Shown: positions 45,797-57,540, numbered from the stretch's first letter. The stretch is 64,000 nt of DNA from Flabesymbios commensalis (GCA_964017125.1 OZ024907.1:27132716-27196715); one strand, 5' to 3'. Program-made: numbers and translations. Notes: generated by a model from the letters alone, not told the origin.

Positions 45797-47568
45797 GGTA
45801 TTTAATGAACTTAACAACAAATCCAACTTTTCTAACAACATTAAAACAATAACTTATGAAAACAAAACATTTACAGATGATGCTGATATAGCAAATACTT
45901 TCAACAAGTACTTCACTAGTGTGTCTGAAAAATTTCTAAATAAAGAAAAAAGTCTATCTCCAAATCTGAAGAAACTGGAAGCTTTTATTACAACGAAACT
46001 ACCAAAAGAAAACATTTTTAATATACCATACATAACAGAGGATTTTGTTTATAAATTTTTGACCAGCCTTGATAATAATAAAGCGACAGGAATCGATAAT
46101 ATATCATCAAAGATTGTTAAAATATCAGCCCCAGTAATTACGAAACACTTAACAGACATTTGTAATCACAGTATTCGTAACAGCTGTTTTCCGTCGATCT
46201 GGAAAAAGGCAAGAGTTACACCACTTCACAAGAGAAACTCAACCGACGACCCAGAAAACTACAGACCTATTTCTATTTTGCCCCTTTTGTCTAAAGTTCT
46301 TGAAAAACATGTACACAACTCATTGTACGAATGAATTTTTTCTGGTGAATAATCTTTTATCCCCTCGACAATCAGGTTTTCGGACCAAACATTCTTGTGA
46401 AACAGCACTTACTGAAATGACAGATGATTGGCTTAGTGCCATGTACAACAATGAATATTGCGGAGTTCTTTTTCTAGATTTATGCAAAGCTTTCGATCTG
46501 GTAGATCACAATATTCTACTTAGAAAACTAAAATTATATCAACTTGGTGAACAATCCCTTTTTTGGTTTCAATCCTACCTTTCTGATAGAAAACAATCTG
46601 TTAAAATTAATGCGACATATTCAAGCGAAATATGCAACACACATAGCGTTCCACAAGGCTCTATATTGGGTCCCTTACTTTTCTTAGTTTATATTAACGA
46701 CCTTCCATTAGAAAATGCATCTGGTAAAACATCATTATTTGCAGATGATTCAACAATTACTGTCCGTGGCAAAGAGATACACTTTGTCAAGGAACATTTA
46801 TCTAATGAAGCAGTACGTACGTACAACTGGTGCTATGAAAATGGCATGGCTTTGAGTTTTGAAAAAACCAAAGCAATGTTAATTCTATCAAAAGCAAAAG
46901 AATCACGTTTAGCTGAAACTGAAATAGACATCAACATAAATATTTACGACACACAAATAAAAAATACCAAACAAGAAAAACTCCTAGGTGTGCTTATCGA
47001 TAATAACTTAACGTGGCATAGTCAAGTAAAGAAAGTTAAACAAACAATTGCTTTCAAGCTGTCTATTCTCAGAAAAATAAGACATTATTTACCTACAAAG
47101 ACCCGTATTTTGTATTATAACTACTATATTAAACCACACCTACAATATTGCTGTACTATATGGGGACAATGTAACAAAACTGACATATATTCAATAATAA
47201 AATTGCAAAAACAAGCCGCACGCCTTATTCTGGATGCAGATAAGTATTCCCCATCTAGTCCTCTGTTCGATCAACTTGAATGGGGAACGTTTGATAAAAT
47301 TGTTCAGGAAAAACAGGTCACAATGGTATTCAAAGCTCTAAACAACCTTACCCCTGATTATATATCTAATTTATTTAAACCAACATGCACAAACACAAAT
47401 CATTCATTAAGATCGAAGACAAGCAATAAACTCCATGTACCAGCAGCTCATCACAAAAGCCTTAGGTTTAATGGTCCAAAAATCTGGAATTCTCTATCCG
47501 ATGAAGCACGCAAAGCAACAACATTAAAAGAATTCGTACGCGAATACAAAAACGGAAATAAAAAGTAG
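45797..47568 (+). pseudogene. LINE reverse transcriptase (one internal frameshift)
   Basis: The first part to about 46325 carries NNKATGIDNISSKIVK and TPLHKRNSTDDPENYRPISI, the fingers of the RT. After a frameshift the 422-codon part carries QSGFRTKHSCETAL, motif A FLDLCKAFD (its residues 58-66), motif B VPQGSILGPLL (117-127) and motif C FADD (147-150). Then come the thumb and a conserved C-terminal stretch (LQKQAARLILDA, FDQLEWGTF, SNKLHVPAAHHKS, FNGPKIWNSLSDEARKA). Catalytic residues are intact. The stop at 47566 is natural. Confidence 0.9.
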
Positions 47569-49149
47569 TTACTATATACATATATCAGATTTGTAATTAT
47601 TGTGTTTAAAATAATATATATGTTGTGCTTCAATTGTACTCTCAAATGTAATCTATGTATGTGTGTTTGTAGTTGTCATGTTTACAATGTATATACTGTA
47701 TATATATATATATATATATGTTTATATATATGTATGTATGTATATGTATATATATATTATATCAATACCATACATTATTTTATAAGTTATGTAATATGAG
47801 GTTAGGTACTGAGTTATATAAATATACCTCAATATAAAAAATGTCCAAGTATATTTTATTTTATCAATTATTTCCATGTATACAAATCAATCATGTAAAT
47901 TGTTTTACTTCAAAATGATCACTTCTTTTGTAGGTGTTTGTAAAATTATATGCTGCTGCCAAATAGATTGTTAGATTTACCATGTACACGAATATAAATA
48001 TATGTTATTATTACTATTTTCTATTATATAAGTAAATGAATCATACGAGTTATGTATATATTATTATATTATTTAAATAGATTATATAGCGATGTATGTT
48101 TTTTAATGTTTATGTATGAGGGCCCCACGGCGGATGAGCTATGCTCAGGGGGTTGGTACATACACGTATGTATGTTTTTATTTTTTATTGATTTTGTACG
48201 TTCTTGTATATACCTGTACCCTCGCTAAATAAAGACTTTATTATAATTATTATTATTATTATTATTGACACAGCACTGTGGCAGTAAGGACGTGTACATG
48301 TAGAGGGGTAGTAAAACACCTTATTGACACAGCACTGTGGCAATAAAGACTTGTACATGTAGAGGGGTAGTAAAAAACGTTATTGACACAGCACTGTGGC
48401 AGCAAGGTCTTGTACATGTAGAGGTGAAGTGAGAAAACCTATTGACACAGCACTGTGGCCTCAAGGACCTGTACATGGGGTAGTGAAAACTCTTATTGAC
48501 ACAGTACTGTGGCAGTAAGGACTTGTACATGTAGATGGGTAGTAACAATCTTATTGACACAGCACTGTGGCCTTGGATAAACATAGTCCACTCTGACGCG
48601 AATTGTGTTTTCGAGAGCAGTTCATAGTCACACATTATGGCAGAATCGTGTACACATAGGGCCTATGCCTACAATATAAGACAGGACTGACTAAAAGTAT
48701 CACATTAGTTACTTGATGGTGTCATCGATCTACACAAATTCATGCAGCTTCCTATAATTCCATATTGCCTCGCTCGATAATGTCCAAGATAGAACATTTT
48801 CGGCTGCCGAAAATTCACTTGAGGCCGTCTTAAATGCTTCATAATTGACGGACGTCCATCCGATCAACATGCGCGACGGTGTAATGGCGGCAATCCACTC
48901 AGCCCTCCCACTCCACATGCGAAAATGTATGATGGCCTCTGATTGGTTTGGTGAAAATAGCGATTCGCTCTGCTATTGCCACAGTACTGTGGCAATCGAC
49001 ACTTCCTTTATTTATAGTTGAATTTTAATATTTTTTAATTTCTTTTTCCATTACTGGTATTAATGTGTTCATTGTTTTCCCGCAGTACATGGCGTAGCCG
49101 AATGGGGACATTTATATGTAATATTTACATGAAACATTCACAACTTGCA

Positions 49150-49624
49150 TGTGATTTAGTGGCTTTGATGAACGTAATAATTTGATCTCTTTTATGACTC
49201 CTATGTAGAATCTGTTCAGGTATATTTCCAAAAATTCGTTCATTTGAACCAATTAATTGTATTAAGTGCTGACGTGGAACAAAAGCCCCACACCCTGAAA
49301 ATCCAAATATTGCTTCTTAGACAGAAATTTAGCCTACACAATTTATTATTGGCATCAAAATTACTGTAGGCCTACTTTACATCCATCACATGCAGATCCC
49401 GACACTTTGTGACAAATATATCCACTGATATATACAAAAATATTCTCCTTCTTAATGGTAATACCCATTTGTGGTGTGAATGATTTCAGCATTGAATAAG
49501 CTAATTCTGTGACAGAATCGCTCAGATCAGGTGAATCAGCAGTAACAGTAACATGCTTTATATCAGCAAAATATTCTGTTCTGGTATATTCCGAATGATA
49601 AACATGACAAATGATCCGTGTCAT
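49150..49624 (-). pseudogene. Remnant resembling a P-element/THAP9-type transposase C-terminus
   Basis: An 87-codon stretch includes NIFVYISGYICHKV and CDGCKVG, resembling the conserved block YIAGYxxxK...CxxC near the end of P-element/THAP9-like transposases. After a break, downstream minus-strand text at about 49300-49150 reads GCGAFVPRQHLIQLIGSNER, comparable to the GGLxxPS block that follows in those proteins. No THAP zinc finger or catalytic core is in the window. It starts about 370 bp beyond the foldback-like element at 40847-48994. hAT-related origin is an alternative. Confidence 0.45.
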
Positions 49625-49629
49625 TAGGC

Positions 49630-50950
49630 TATATAAGTATAGTAATATTATGTTTTTCTTTGCCTTTATCTTGGTTTTCTTTGCCCGTATCTACCCTTGC
49701 ACACATCGTCACCTGCCAGCAAATACAAGACAATGAACTAATGATGGGGTAATGCTGGACCAGCATAACAAACGTTGGACCAGCGTCACTCTATAATTGG
49801 GTCAACGTCTCGTGTTAAGTGGGCGTCACCTGTTGTTTGTAAACAATGAATATGCATACTTGATTATACAGGCGCATCAACCCCTGAAGTACCAAAGGGA
49901 AGAAGACAATTAAAAAGTATTGATAACTAACCACTAAATTATTGGATAAAAAATAAAAGTAAGCCTCCATCAATACTAATTTTTTTGATTTTTATGATGT
50001 ATAGTAGGTGTTGTTTTTATCAGGATTATTGTCATAATTACTCGTCGTATTATGGTAAAATCATACTTGATAGATGGCAAAAGCATTAGTTCCAACCCCC
50101 AATACCGGGGGACAGCACTGAGAGCGATTTCACGTTTTGAGGAGAGTCGACCATCTTATTGTAGATGATCTTTGATAACACTTTTGTCGGTGTCTTATTG
50201 GTAAATGAAACATATATACACTAATTATAGTTCTGTGATAATGCATTGAATAGTAACAGCCTATATGTATTGTTCAACAACTTTACTCAATCTGCATTTT
50301 AAATAGCTTTCTAACAGCATGGCAGTAATAAGTCATTGTGATACATTTTAAATGTAGATTACGACGTGTTTAGCATGTTTACTGGTTCAGCTCCTAGTGC
50401 GTTTATCTCAGTAATTAGTGGTTATTTTAGGGTAGTCACAGCGGGTAATTGGTTTTACAAAAGATATGTCATGGGAAGCGAGAAGAATTACGGACAATGC
50501 ATGTAATAATAGAGCCGGGTGCTAGCGTCGCCTTCTGTATTAATTGACGCCGCACCAAGCTTTTAGACAATTAGACACTTAGTGGTAGCTAGTTGTATTG
50601 TAAAGTTGAATCATTATATCAATATCAATGAAATCCATAAAATTGTGTTTTGTTCTCAGGTCAATGCATTGCATTGGAATTAGAATAAGTGACCAAAGAA
50701 AAGTTCATCCAGTATATCATGTTACTGTAACATATCATAATGTGTAGCGTAACATATAGCTGAAGACAAAAATGCGTTAGTTTAAAACATGGAGTGGTCT
50801 GAATGTTATTATAGTACAGGCCGCCCCTATGGTATACTCGAGGCCATTAATGGCCCGATATTAATGTACTATTGTCCATTGTCTCGGATTGGTCATTTGT
50901 TTGTACAGCCATGAGGCGTGACGATTAATTGTAACTCACAGTAGACTGTT
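49630..50950. other. No supported gene
   Basis: Contains a hairpin-related patch CTGGACCAGC...GTTGGACCAGCGTC at 49752-49785 of the GGGCCA-GTC type, otherwise unassigned AT-rich DNA. Confidence 0.4.
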
Positions 50951-50964
50951 TGTGATCTCAGAAA

Positions 50965-52260
50965 TTGTGCTTTAAAAATGACCCACGGTACGAAGCGTGC
51001 CGAAATTGATTTTACAGTGTTTTTAACCATTTTCGGGTATGCTGAATCCAATGCCGAGCGGTGCCAATGTCAAATATTTATGCAAAGGCTCGAATTTTAC
51101 GATTCAAAACTAGTCCCGAAAAACACGCGAAAATCTCTCAACAACAAAGGGATCAGCAAGGTATGAGCCAGTACAAGGCATATGCATGCCTACTACATGT
51201 GATCCACCGTATGAGGTGTGCCAAAATTAATTTTTCAATGTTTTTTACCATTTTAGTGTAGGCGGAATCTAATGCCGAGCAGTGCTAAGCTCAACTATTT
51301 ATGCAAAGGCTCAAATTTTACGATTTAAAATTGGCATCGAAATTCACTCAACAATAACACTGAGGAAGGGGCAAGCAAGGAGTCTGATCCAATATATGGC
51401 CCATATATATGCTTGCTTTATATGTTTTAAACTATTTTTGAGTATGCTGATTATAATGACGAGCGATGCTAAGCTCAACTATTCATGTAAAAACTTGAAT
51501 TTTGCGATTGTAGGGTATGTTTGATCGAAAATCGCTCACCAACCAGGGGACAGCAACGTGTCTAATGCAGCGTAAAGTCCACAATAGGCCTATGCCTGTT
51601 TCATATGTGACTCACAGTACGAAGCGTGCCAAAATAACTTTTCAATGTTTGTAACCATTTTCGAGAATGCTGAATCAAATGCCGAGCGGCACTTAGTTCA
51701 ACTATTTATTCAAAGGCTCGAATTATACGATTTGAAATTGGTCACGAAAATCGATAATGGGCCAGCAAGGTGTAGACCCATTGATATACATCATATTGGT
51801 GATCCATGGTACGAAGCATGCCAAGGTTATTTTCTAAATAGTTAAACCATTTTCGGGCATGCCAAATCTAATGCCGAGCGGTTCTAAATTCATCTATTTA
51901 TTCAAAGGCTCGAATTTTGCGATTAAAAATTGGTCTCGAAAATCCCTCGAAAATTTCTCAAAACAAAGGGGTCAACCAGGTATGCACCACTACAAAGCGA
52001 TGATGTGATCCACCATATGAGGCGTGCCAAAATTAGTTTTTTAATGTTTTCAACCATTTTCGAGTAGGCTGAATCTGATTCTGAGCGTTGTCAAGTTGAA
52101 CTATTTATGCAAAGGCTCGAAGTTTACGATTTAAAATTTGCTCCAAAAATCACTCAACAAGAACACGGATGAAGGGGCCAGCAAGGAGTCTGATCCAATA
52201 TACGGCCCATATATATGCTTGCTTTATATGTTTTAAACTTTTTTCGTGTATGCTGAATAT
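50965..52260. repeat. Tandem array, unit about 200-215 bp, six to seven copies
   Basis: Each unit has ACGAAGCGTGCCAAAATT, AACCATTTTCGGGTATGCTG, AATCTAATGCCGAGCGGTGC, TATTTATGCAAAGGCTCGAA and CTCAACAA..GG.TCAGCAAGG or close variants. Units begin near 50975, 51205, 51415, 51610, 51805 and 52015. The copy starting 51340 and that starting 52160 share GAAGGGG.AAGCAAGGAGTCT, suggesting a two-type higher-order pattern. Confidence 0.85.
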
Positions 52261-52264
52261 AATG

Positions 52265-53360
52265 TCGGTAGGCAGTATTCCTAATTTTATCTGTTAATGA
52301 AAATAGCATCGTCTCCGAGTTCAATAGCGAAGAAAAAGTATACGTTAAATGGATAGGAACCCGATCTGTGAACCCTGTCATTGTTTTGAACGTGATAATT
52401 TGTTTATTATTATTTATAATTAATATTTTTTTCCGAGTTTGAAGCCCCGTAATCCGATTATTATAAAATGATGACAGGTTTCTGAAACCCTCTGAACCCA
52501 GATATAAAAATCCGCCGCTGTAAAAAAAAAATGTTTATCTATTTCTTGTTGAGTGTTCAACCAAATTGACTTCCAAGTTCCAGCACATGATTCTTGAGTA
52601 ACCTACTTCTGTTGTATTCCTTCTAAGCGATCGGAATTGCTCATGTAGATCAATTAAGCCTTAAGGATGTTTATGATTGACATGAGATTTAGGTTTTTCG
52701 TGACATTTTGACACATTGATTTTAGAGCATTTTCAGTTGCTCATAATTCGTCTAGTTTTCAATATTAAAAAAAAATCTGTGTGTTTGCTTGTATCATTAT
52801 CACTCATACAATCAGGTTATTGGCATATTGGTATAGTATAATATAATTTATGTTTCAAAGTTTGTGCACTAAGCATGTCTGAACACAAGGAGGGTTGTAG
52901 TTTTAATGCGGTTTAAATAGTGTATATAAATGGATTATAACCACCTTGCGAAATTCTACTGGGTTTTTTTTGCCCGTGTTTTTCCCTGTCTGAACCTTTT
53001 AAGCCTACATTTTATAATTAAAATAAAAGCTGTGCTTCCATCTCACAAAGAAACATATAAGTATAAAAAAAGCAGCATATATCATCACGGTACTTACAAA
53101 ATTTATATGACAAAATCCAAAATGGCCGCCAACATTCAAAATGGCTACACAAAAAAAGTGCATAGAAATTCTGTCAAAGTCCAATATGACCACCATTAAA
53201 TCCAAAATGACTGACAAAATTCAAAAGGCTCCCAAAAAGAGAGAAAATACATAGAAATCTGTCAAAATTCAAAATGACAAAATTGTTTAAAAGCTAAAAT
53301 GGCCGACAAAAATTGAAATGCCTAGAAAAAAACAGTTAGCTTGCTTCATATTTAGATGAG
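52265..53360. other. No supported gene
   Basis: AT-rich sequence with runs of AAAATGGCCGCC-like motifs from 53115 to 53310. Confidence 0.4.
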
Positions 53361-53363
53361 CTT

Positions 53364-53800
53364 TTGGCGCAATATAACACCATGCTAAAAAACAATCTTG
53401 ACAAACACACCCCTCTCCAGAAAAAAAACTGTGACAGTGAAAGACCCGTGCCATGTCACAATGATGCAATTGGAGAGGAAAAAAGAAAGAGACGGCAGTG
53501 TGAGAGACGCTGGAGACGTACGGGTCTCACTATACATCGTGAAATGTATGTCTCCCAGCGATACCTGGTTAACCAGCTCATATACCAGGCAAAGGTTGAT
53601 TTATACTCGGACAAGATCAGGTCATGTGAAAAGGATCAGCAACTGCTGTTCAAGGTTGTGGATTAGCTCCTCCATCGAAAGAAAAAGACAAAACTACCAG
53701 ATTGTGACTCTGATATTTATCTTGCTGACAAATTCAGTGAGTACTTTGTGGACAAAATTTCTAAAATTCGAAAAAATAATGATTTAAATCCCCCCAAATC
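53364..53800 (+). pseudogene. LINE linker fragment between endonuclease and RT
   Basis: Text runs MLKNNLDKHTPLQKK, then GEEKRKRRQCERRWRRTGLT, HREMYVSQRYLVNQLIYQAK, YSDKIRSCEKDQQLLFKVVD and after a frame change DKFSEYFVDKISKIRK. This is the basic connector of a CR1/Jockey-like LINE ORF2. Both the endonuclease and the RT proper are missing. The right end stops at the inverted-repeat tip at 53805, so the later insertion may have cut it. Confidence 0.8.
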
Positions 53801-53999
53801 ACCATAGTCAGGGCCTATTTTCGAAATTTCTGACTTGGTAAGGCATTTCTTAGTAGAATTTGGCATGCAGTTGTTCTTACACAATTTGGAGATGCTGATT
53901 CCAAATCTGCCCCATGCCAAGCTATATTTTGTGTTTTTCCTACTCCAAATTCAAAAACAAAATGGCCGCCAAAATTAGTAAAAATGTCACAACTTTACA

Positions 54000-55365
54000 T
54001 CACGGCTTGGCTTACAATGAACATAAAACACTATTTCGTATTAAAACCCACCTGAGCAACATACTTGAAGTCCCCTAAATTTCACTTTGTGCGCTTGCCG
54101 CTAGAGGACAAAATCCAAGATTGCCGCCACTTCAAGGCAATGTGCCATAACTTTGCTTCCAAATAACGTAGAGATGTGTTTTTGGTGTCTACATATAGGT
54201 TTCTCACACCCGGGAAACCAATTCAGAGCCGTGATAACATCTATTATCAATATTTCACAAAGTTATGGGGAGAAAACAAATGTTGCGCCAGGAAAACGAC
54301 ACATCGTAGTCCAGTGTAATAATAATGATTTATTTATTAAAGTCATTATTTCACATTTAGAAGCCGAGGGAAACAAACGTAATATCCGGCATGTTGTAAA
54401 AATGTTTAGACTATTGACAAGAAATATTTTATGATATTTGATCATTATCCAGCACTAGATAAACTGTCGCTCACCATATATCCGTTCTAGGCATATTAGT
54501 ATGTGGCCTATGTGATATCCATCTGCATCGTGTTTTTACAGTACCGTAAGGAAGAAAACAATAATTTAAATGTGCGCTGGCCACGGGTGACACCCTTCTG
54601 CCCAAGCCCTGTACTAGGGTTAAGCAAAACATGAAGTTAATCCATCAAGGTGATCTGCATAACCATGGTGATAATCACACACATGTTTCATTCCTATTGA
54701 GACAAGAAGTCGTTTAAATTTAACAATTTATGATTCTAGTAACTAGGTATATTGTGCTGGTTAAAACGTGCACATCACATAAAAATTATGCTTCTCAATC
54801 GGATTGACAATTTACATAATCATGATAATAGTATCATCCTAATTTTTATATTTTTGATCAGAATAGATACCGTACAAAAGCCTGGTAATGCGCTGATAAC
54901 ACAGTTTTCAGACATAATTGAACGAATAGTCCCAACCATCGGCTCCGAGATCCACACAAAGCCGTAATGTAGGCTACGCATATTTCTACTCCCCTAACTT
55001 GAATGAGATCATGAATAACTATGATAAAATACAGTTACACGATATCGGAAATCTGTAATTGGGTGCAGAAGTTGACTTATATATGTTTTGGGCATATAAG
55101 ATTGATGGTTGAGGACACGCTAGGGTAATGTTGAAAATACTCACGATGAATTTATTTTATAAATATAGTATGAACATACACCATCTTAAGAAGATGTTAG
55201 AACTAACCTAGTCTTGGCAACTGAATGCTATTGAGTGTCATGAACAAGTCACCAAAGATTATTGGGTACACTATTGCAGCAAGATATGATGCAGAATATG
55301 TGGTAATTGGGGCAATGATACCGTTCGTAGCACGATCAGGATGTTTTTATGAAGATTAACATAAA
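54000..55365. other. No supported gene
   Basis: Interior of the inverted-repeat-bounded segment. Open stretches of up to 93 codons show no known domain. Confidence 0.4.
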
Positions 55366-55369
55366 ATAC

Positions 55370-55725
55370 ATAAAAATTTTCTAGATGTAGTCGTGATATG
55401 GTAGAACAAATGAAATGAATCGGGCTTTAGGCCATCTCTGTGCACATATAGGCTAGACTGGGTCAGGAGAACCTCCTGGGGATGGTGAGATGAATGAGAT
55501 GACACTGTCCTCCAGACACAGGATTCGAAATTCGAGCCCTGGCGGTCTGAGGCCGAGTACGGAACCTCTCGGTCACGGAGGCTCCCCACAATACTGAGTT
55601 TCACACGTGGATGGGGAAGAAACATTTTTTGTTTCTTTCAAACCGCCAAGACCGGGAACCGAACCCCGAACTCTAGTGTGAAAGGTAGCGGTGCTAATCA
55701 CTACCCTAGGGCCCCCGCCCAATAT
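55370..55725 (-). mobile_element. SINE with two tRNA-like heads
   Basis: Minus strand: the first head starts GGGGCCCTAGGGTAGTGATT, with an A-box-like TAGTGATTAGC and B-box GGTTCGGTTCC at about 55665. A second head follows with TGACCGAGAGGTTCCGTACT (A-box-like, about 55578) and GGCTCGAATTTCGAATCC (B-box, about 55525). The body then reads CCCCAGGAGGTTCTCCTGAC before AT-rich sequence. RNA polymerase III would use the A and B boxes. Dimeric tRNA-headed SINEs are known in molluscs and other invertebrates. A clear target duplication was not found. Confidence 0.7.
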
Positions 55726-55945
55726 GGTAGAATGTATGAGGAATCAGTACGTTCTGGTCATGCATGCTTCTAATCATACATAATATACAATAACCCAACA
55801 GGTTCAGTTGTGTCTTGAAGTGGTATGGGAGCGACCACCCTATTTTGCAGGAAGAGGTATCAATGTTAAAGACAATAAGTCTTACTATATATAAAGTGAT
55901 AAAATCATATGATGGACGTGAAGATATTTAGGTCCCTAATAACTA

Positions 55946-56001
55946 TATGAATGAATGAATGAATGAATGAATGAATGAATGAATGAATGAATGAATGAAT
56001 G
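55946..56001. repeat. (ATGA)n microsatellite, tail of the 5S SINE
   Basis: About 14 ATGA copies adjoining AATCTTATATAGCGCATG. Confidence 0.9.
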
Positions 56002-56430
56002 AAATCTTATATAGCGCATGTATCCAGCCGGCGGCTGCTCCGAGCGCTGAACATCGAGAGTAACTTAGCAAGGCCTGTTATCATTCGAATTCCAACTCAG
56101 TCTCCTGGGAGATATACAGCTGAGCTGCCATTGAGGCGCATCAAGCTATTTTCGATCCAAGCAAATTCGCCTTATGTGCCAAGTACTCACACATTGTGGA
56201 TTTTCTGGGGTCTCGCTGGATGGAAACTGCGCCTACGTCCATTGGATTCTTTTACGTCCAACTCTAGGTCAGTCAGACGAGCCATCTGATTTACATGGTT
56301 CTCTGAGCCCCACGAGTGTATACAGCACCTGGCAGTCACCAGGCGGTCACCCATCCAAGTATGAACAGGGCGCGACGCTGCTTAACTTCAGTGATAGAGC
56401 CAATCACGATGAGCGAACACCGTATTCCGT
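55946..56430 (-). mobile_element. 5S-rRNA-derived SINE with (TTCA)n tail
   Basis: Minus strand, from about 56430: GATTGGCTCTATCACTGAAG, TTAAGCAGCGTCGCGCCCTG, TTCATACTTGGATGGGTGAC, CGCCTGGTGACTGCCAGGTG. This follows animal 5S rRNA closely through the internal promoter (AAGCTAAGCAG, GTACTTGGATGGGAGACCGCCTGG). A body of about 300 bp with GGACGTAAAAGAATCC follows, then GCGCTATATAAGATTTCATT and the tail (TTCA)n at 55946-56001. It is the architecture of SINE3-type elements. It is not a working 5S gene, as the first third is diverged. Confidence 0.8.
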
Positions 56431-56439
56431 ATATTTGTC

Positions 56440-57540
56440 TCCTCCAGACATAGTAGATTAACTCTTTAGGCCCCAACAATGCATTAAAGCATCATTTTAC
56501 ATCCCTGAAAACGGACCTAATTTTCCCACAACCATGACAAATAGGGGTTTTAGAATTGAAAATTCCATGATATGAAACTGGTTTATCAATGCATGGCAAT
56601 TTTCTTTAATTTTTCACCCACTTTAAATCACCTTCATCAACTGCAAGCTGACAGCAATTCGCGGTTTGTAGTGGATGAAGATGACAATGCTAAACTCAGG
56701 CTTGAAAGGGTAATTATCATTAATACAGAGTATTTATTACTTATCTATTTTATTCTTTTGTAATAAACATTGATCATCTAATAATCTATGCAAGACACAT
56801 GTATCCTACATCAAAAACATTTCCATGCACACTGCGATGTTATCTGAGATGAAAATATGACATATACAGTGCATAATCATTTAACATTTAAATTAATTCA
56901 TAAACATCCAGAACTAGAACCTAAGCCATTTGGAGTATTTCAATGTATCCTCTTCTCCAATAACCCCTGCCACAAAAAGTGGATATATTGTTTCCGTTGT
57001 ATCTTAGGCCTGTTTAGCAATACATACAGCTCTGACCAGATCTATGAAATTGTGGTTGGAGCTTCATTGATGGACAACTGCACTAGTTCTCGCGTAAAAG
57101 TTTCCTGCTCAACCTGAAGAACTATCACATTTAGTTTGATTAAGTGGGAATTGGGACTACGAGAAAGTAGCCAATGGCGTCCTATCAAGGAGTCGCTACA
57201 TCAATTCCGAAGCTGCACAAATATATGATCAATATATTGATGAGGTTGACTATTCTAGCATTATCATTATGCAAGATGATGGCATTCATGCAAACCTGAG
57301 ATATACACAGCAAGCCTATGTAGCTACAGTGATGAAAGTGACACATGCTTTTTTTGTGAAATTTCCTCATAGTTAATGTGTTGTTTTTAAATAACCGTAT
57401 TTTTTGCATTCCCCGTAACTACATGTAACATGGAAGTTGAGTTTTTTGATGCTGTGTAATTTGTTTGTATCAGAAAACTATTTAAGCGCCAAAAAGAACT
57501 TCCTACGACATTTAGAAAAATGGTTATAGTACTTGCTGTA
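56440..57540. other. No supported gene
   Basis: An 86-codon open stretch at 56857-57117 (containing FGVFQCILFSNNPCHKKW) matches no family that I recognise and has no splice support. The rest is AT-rich. Confidence 0.35.

Larger units (their letters stand above)
44630..48261 (+). mobile_element. 3.6 kb LINE (APE endonuclease + RT) inserted in the right arm
   Basis: Both junctions lie in the 59 bp unit, with TTATTG at 44624-44629 and again at 48262-48267 as target duplication. Order: endonuclease, linker, reverse transcriptase, stop at 47566-47568, a 3' UTR of about 690 bp with TATA-type microsatellite, AATAAAG near 48229, and a (TTA)n tail. ORF1 and the 5' UTR are absent (5' truncation). Three single-base frameshifts (about 44995, 45785 and 46325) disable it. 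It is the best preserved LINE here and probably a fairly young insertion. Jockey/CR1-like by its SVPQGSILGPLLF and FADD motifs. Confidence 0.92.
43795..48575 (-). repeat. Right-arm array of 59 bp units, split by a LINE
   Basis: The unit TTATTGACACAGCACTGTGG is followed by CAGTAAGGACTTGTACATGT and AGAGGGGTAGTAATAACCC. About 14 copies occupy 43795-44629 and five more 48262-48575. Minus-strand readings of this array (YYPSTCT..HSAVSI) are repeat products. The unit is the reverse complement of the left-arm core. Confidence 0.92.
40847..48994. mobile_element. Foldback-like element with arms made of inverted tandem arrays, carrying a LINE insertion
   Basis: The outer ends share TGCCACAGTACTGTGG (from 40847, and the complement ending near 48991) and, 20 bp further in, CTATTTTCACCAAACCAATCA (40881-40901) against TGATTGGTTTGGTGAAAATAG (48940-48960). 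Inside, the left arm (to about 42425) and the right arm (from about 43790) are arrays of the same unit of about 59 bp in opposite orientation, around a 1.35 kb unique centre. The LINE at 44630-48261 was added later; without it the element is about 4.5 kb. Drosophila FB and Galileo elements and sea-urchin TU elements have this architecture. No transposase is found inside. Confidence 0.75.

Noticed and set aside
55370-55725. Intact tRNA genes
   Set aside because: Neither tRNA-like head shows a full cloverleaf; they are SINE promoter regions.
56320-56430. Functional 5S rRNA gene
   Set aside because: The 5' third is diverged and the sequence runs directly into a SINE body and microsatellite tail.
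56857-57117. 86-codon open stretch with several cysteines
   Set aside because: No recognisable domain, no splice sites in phase and an AT-rich repeat context.
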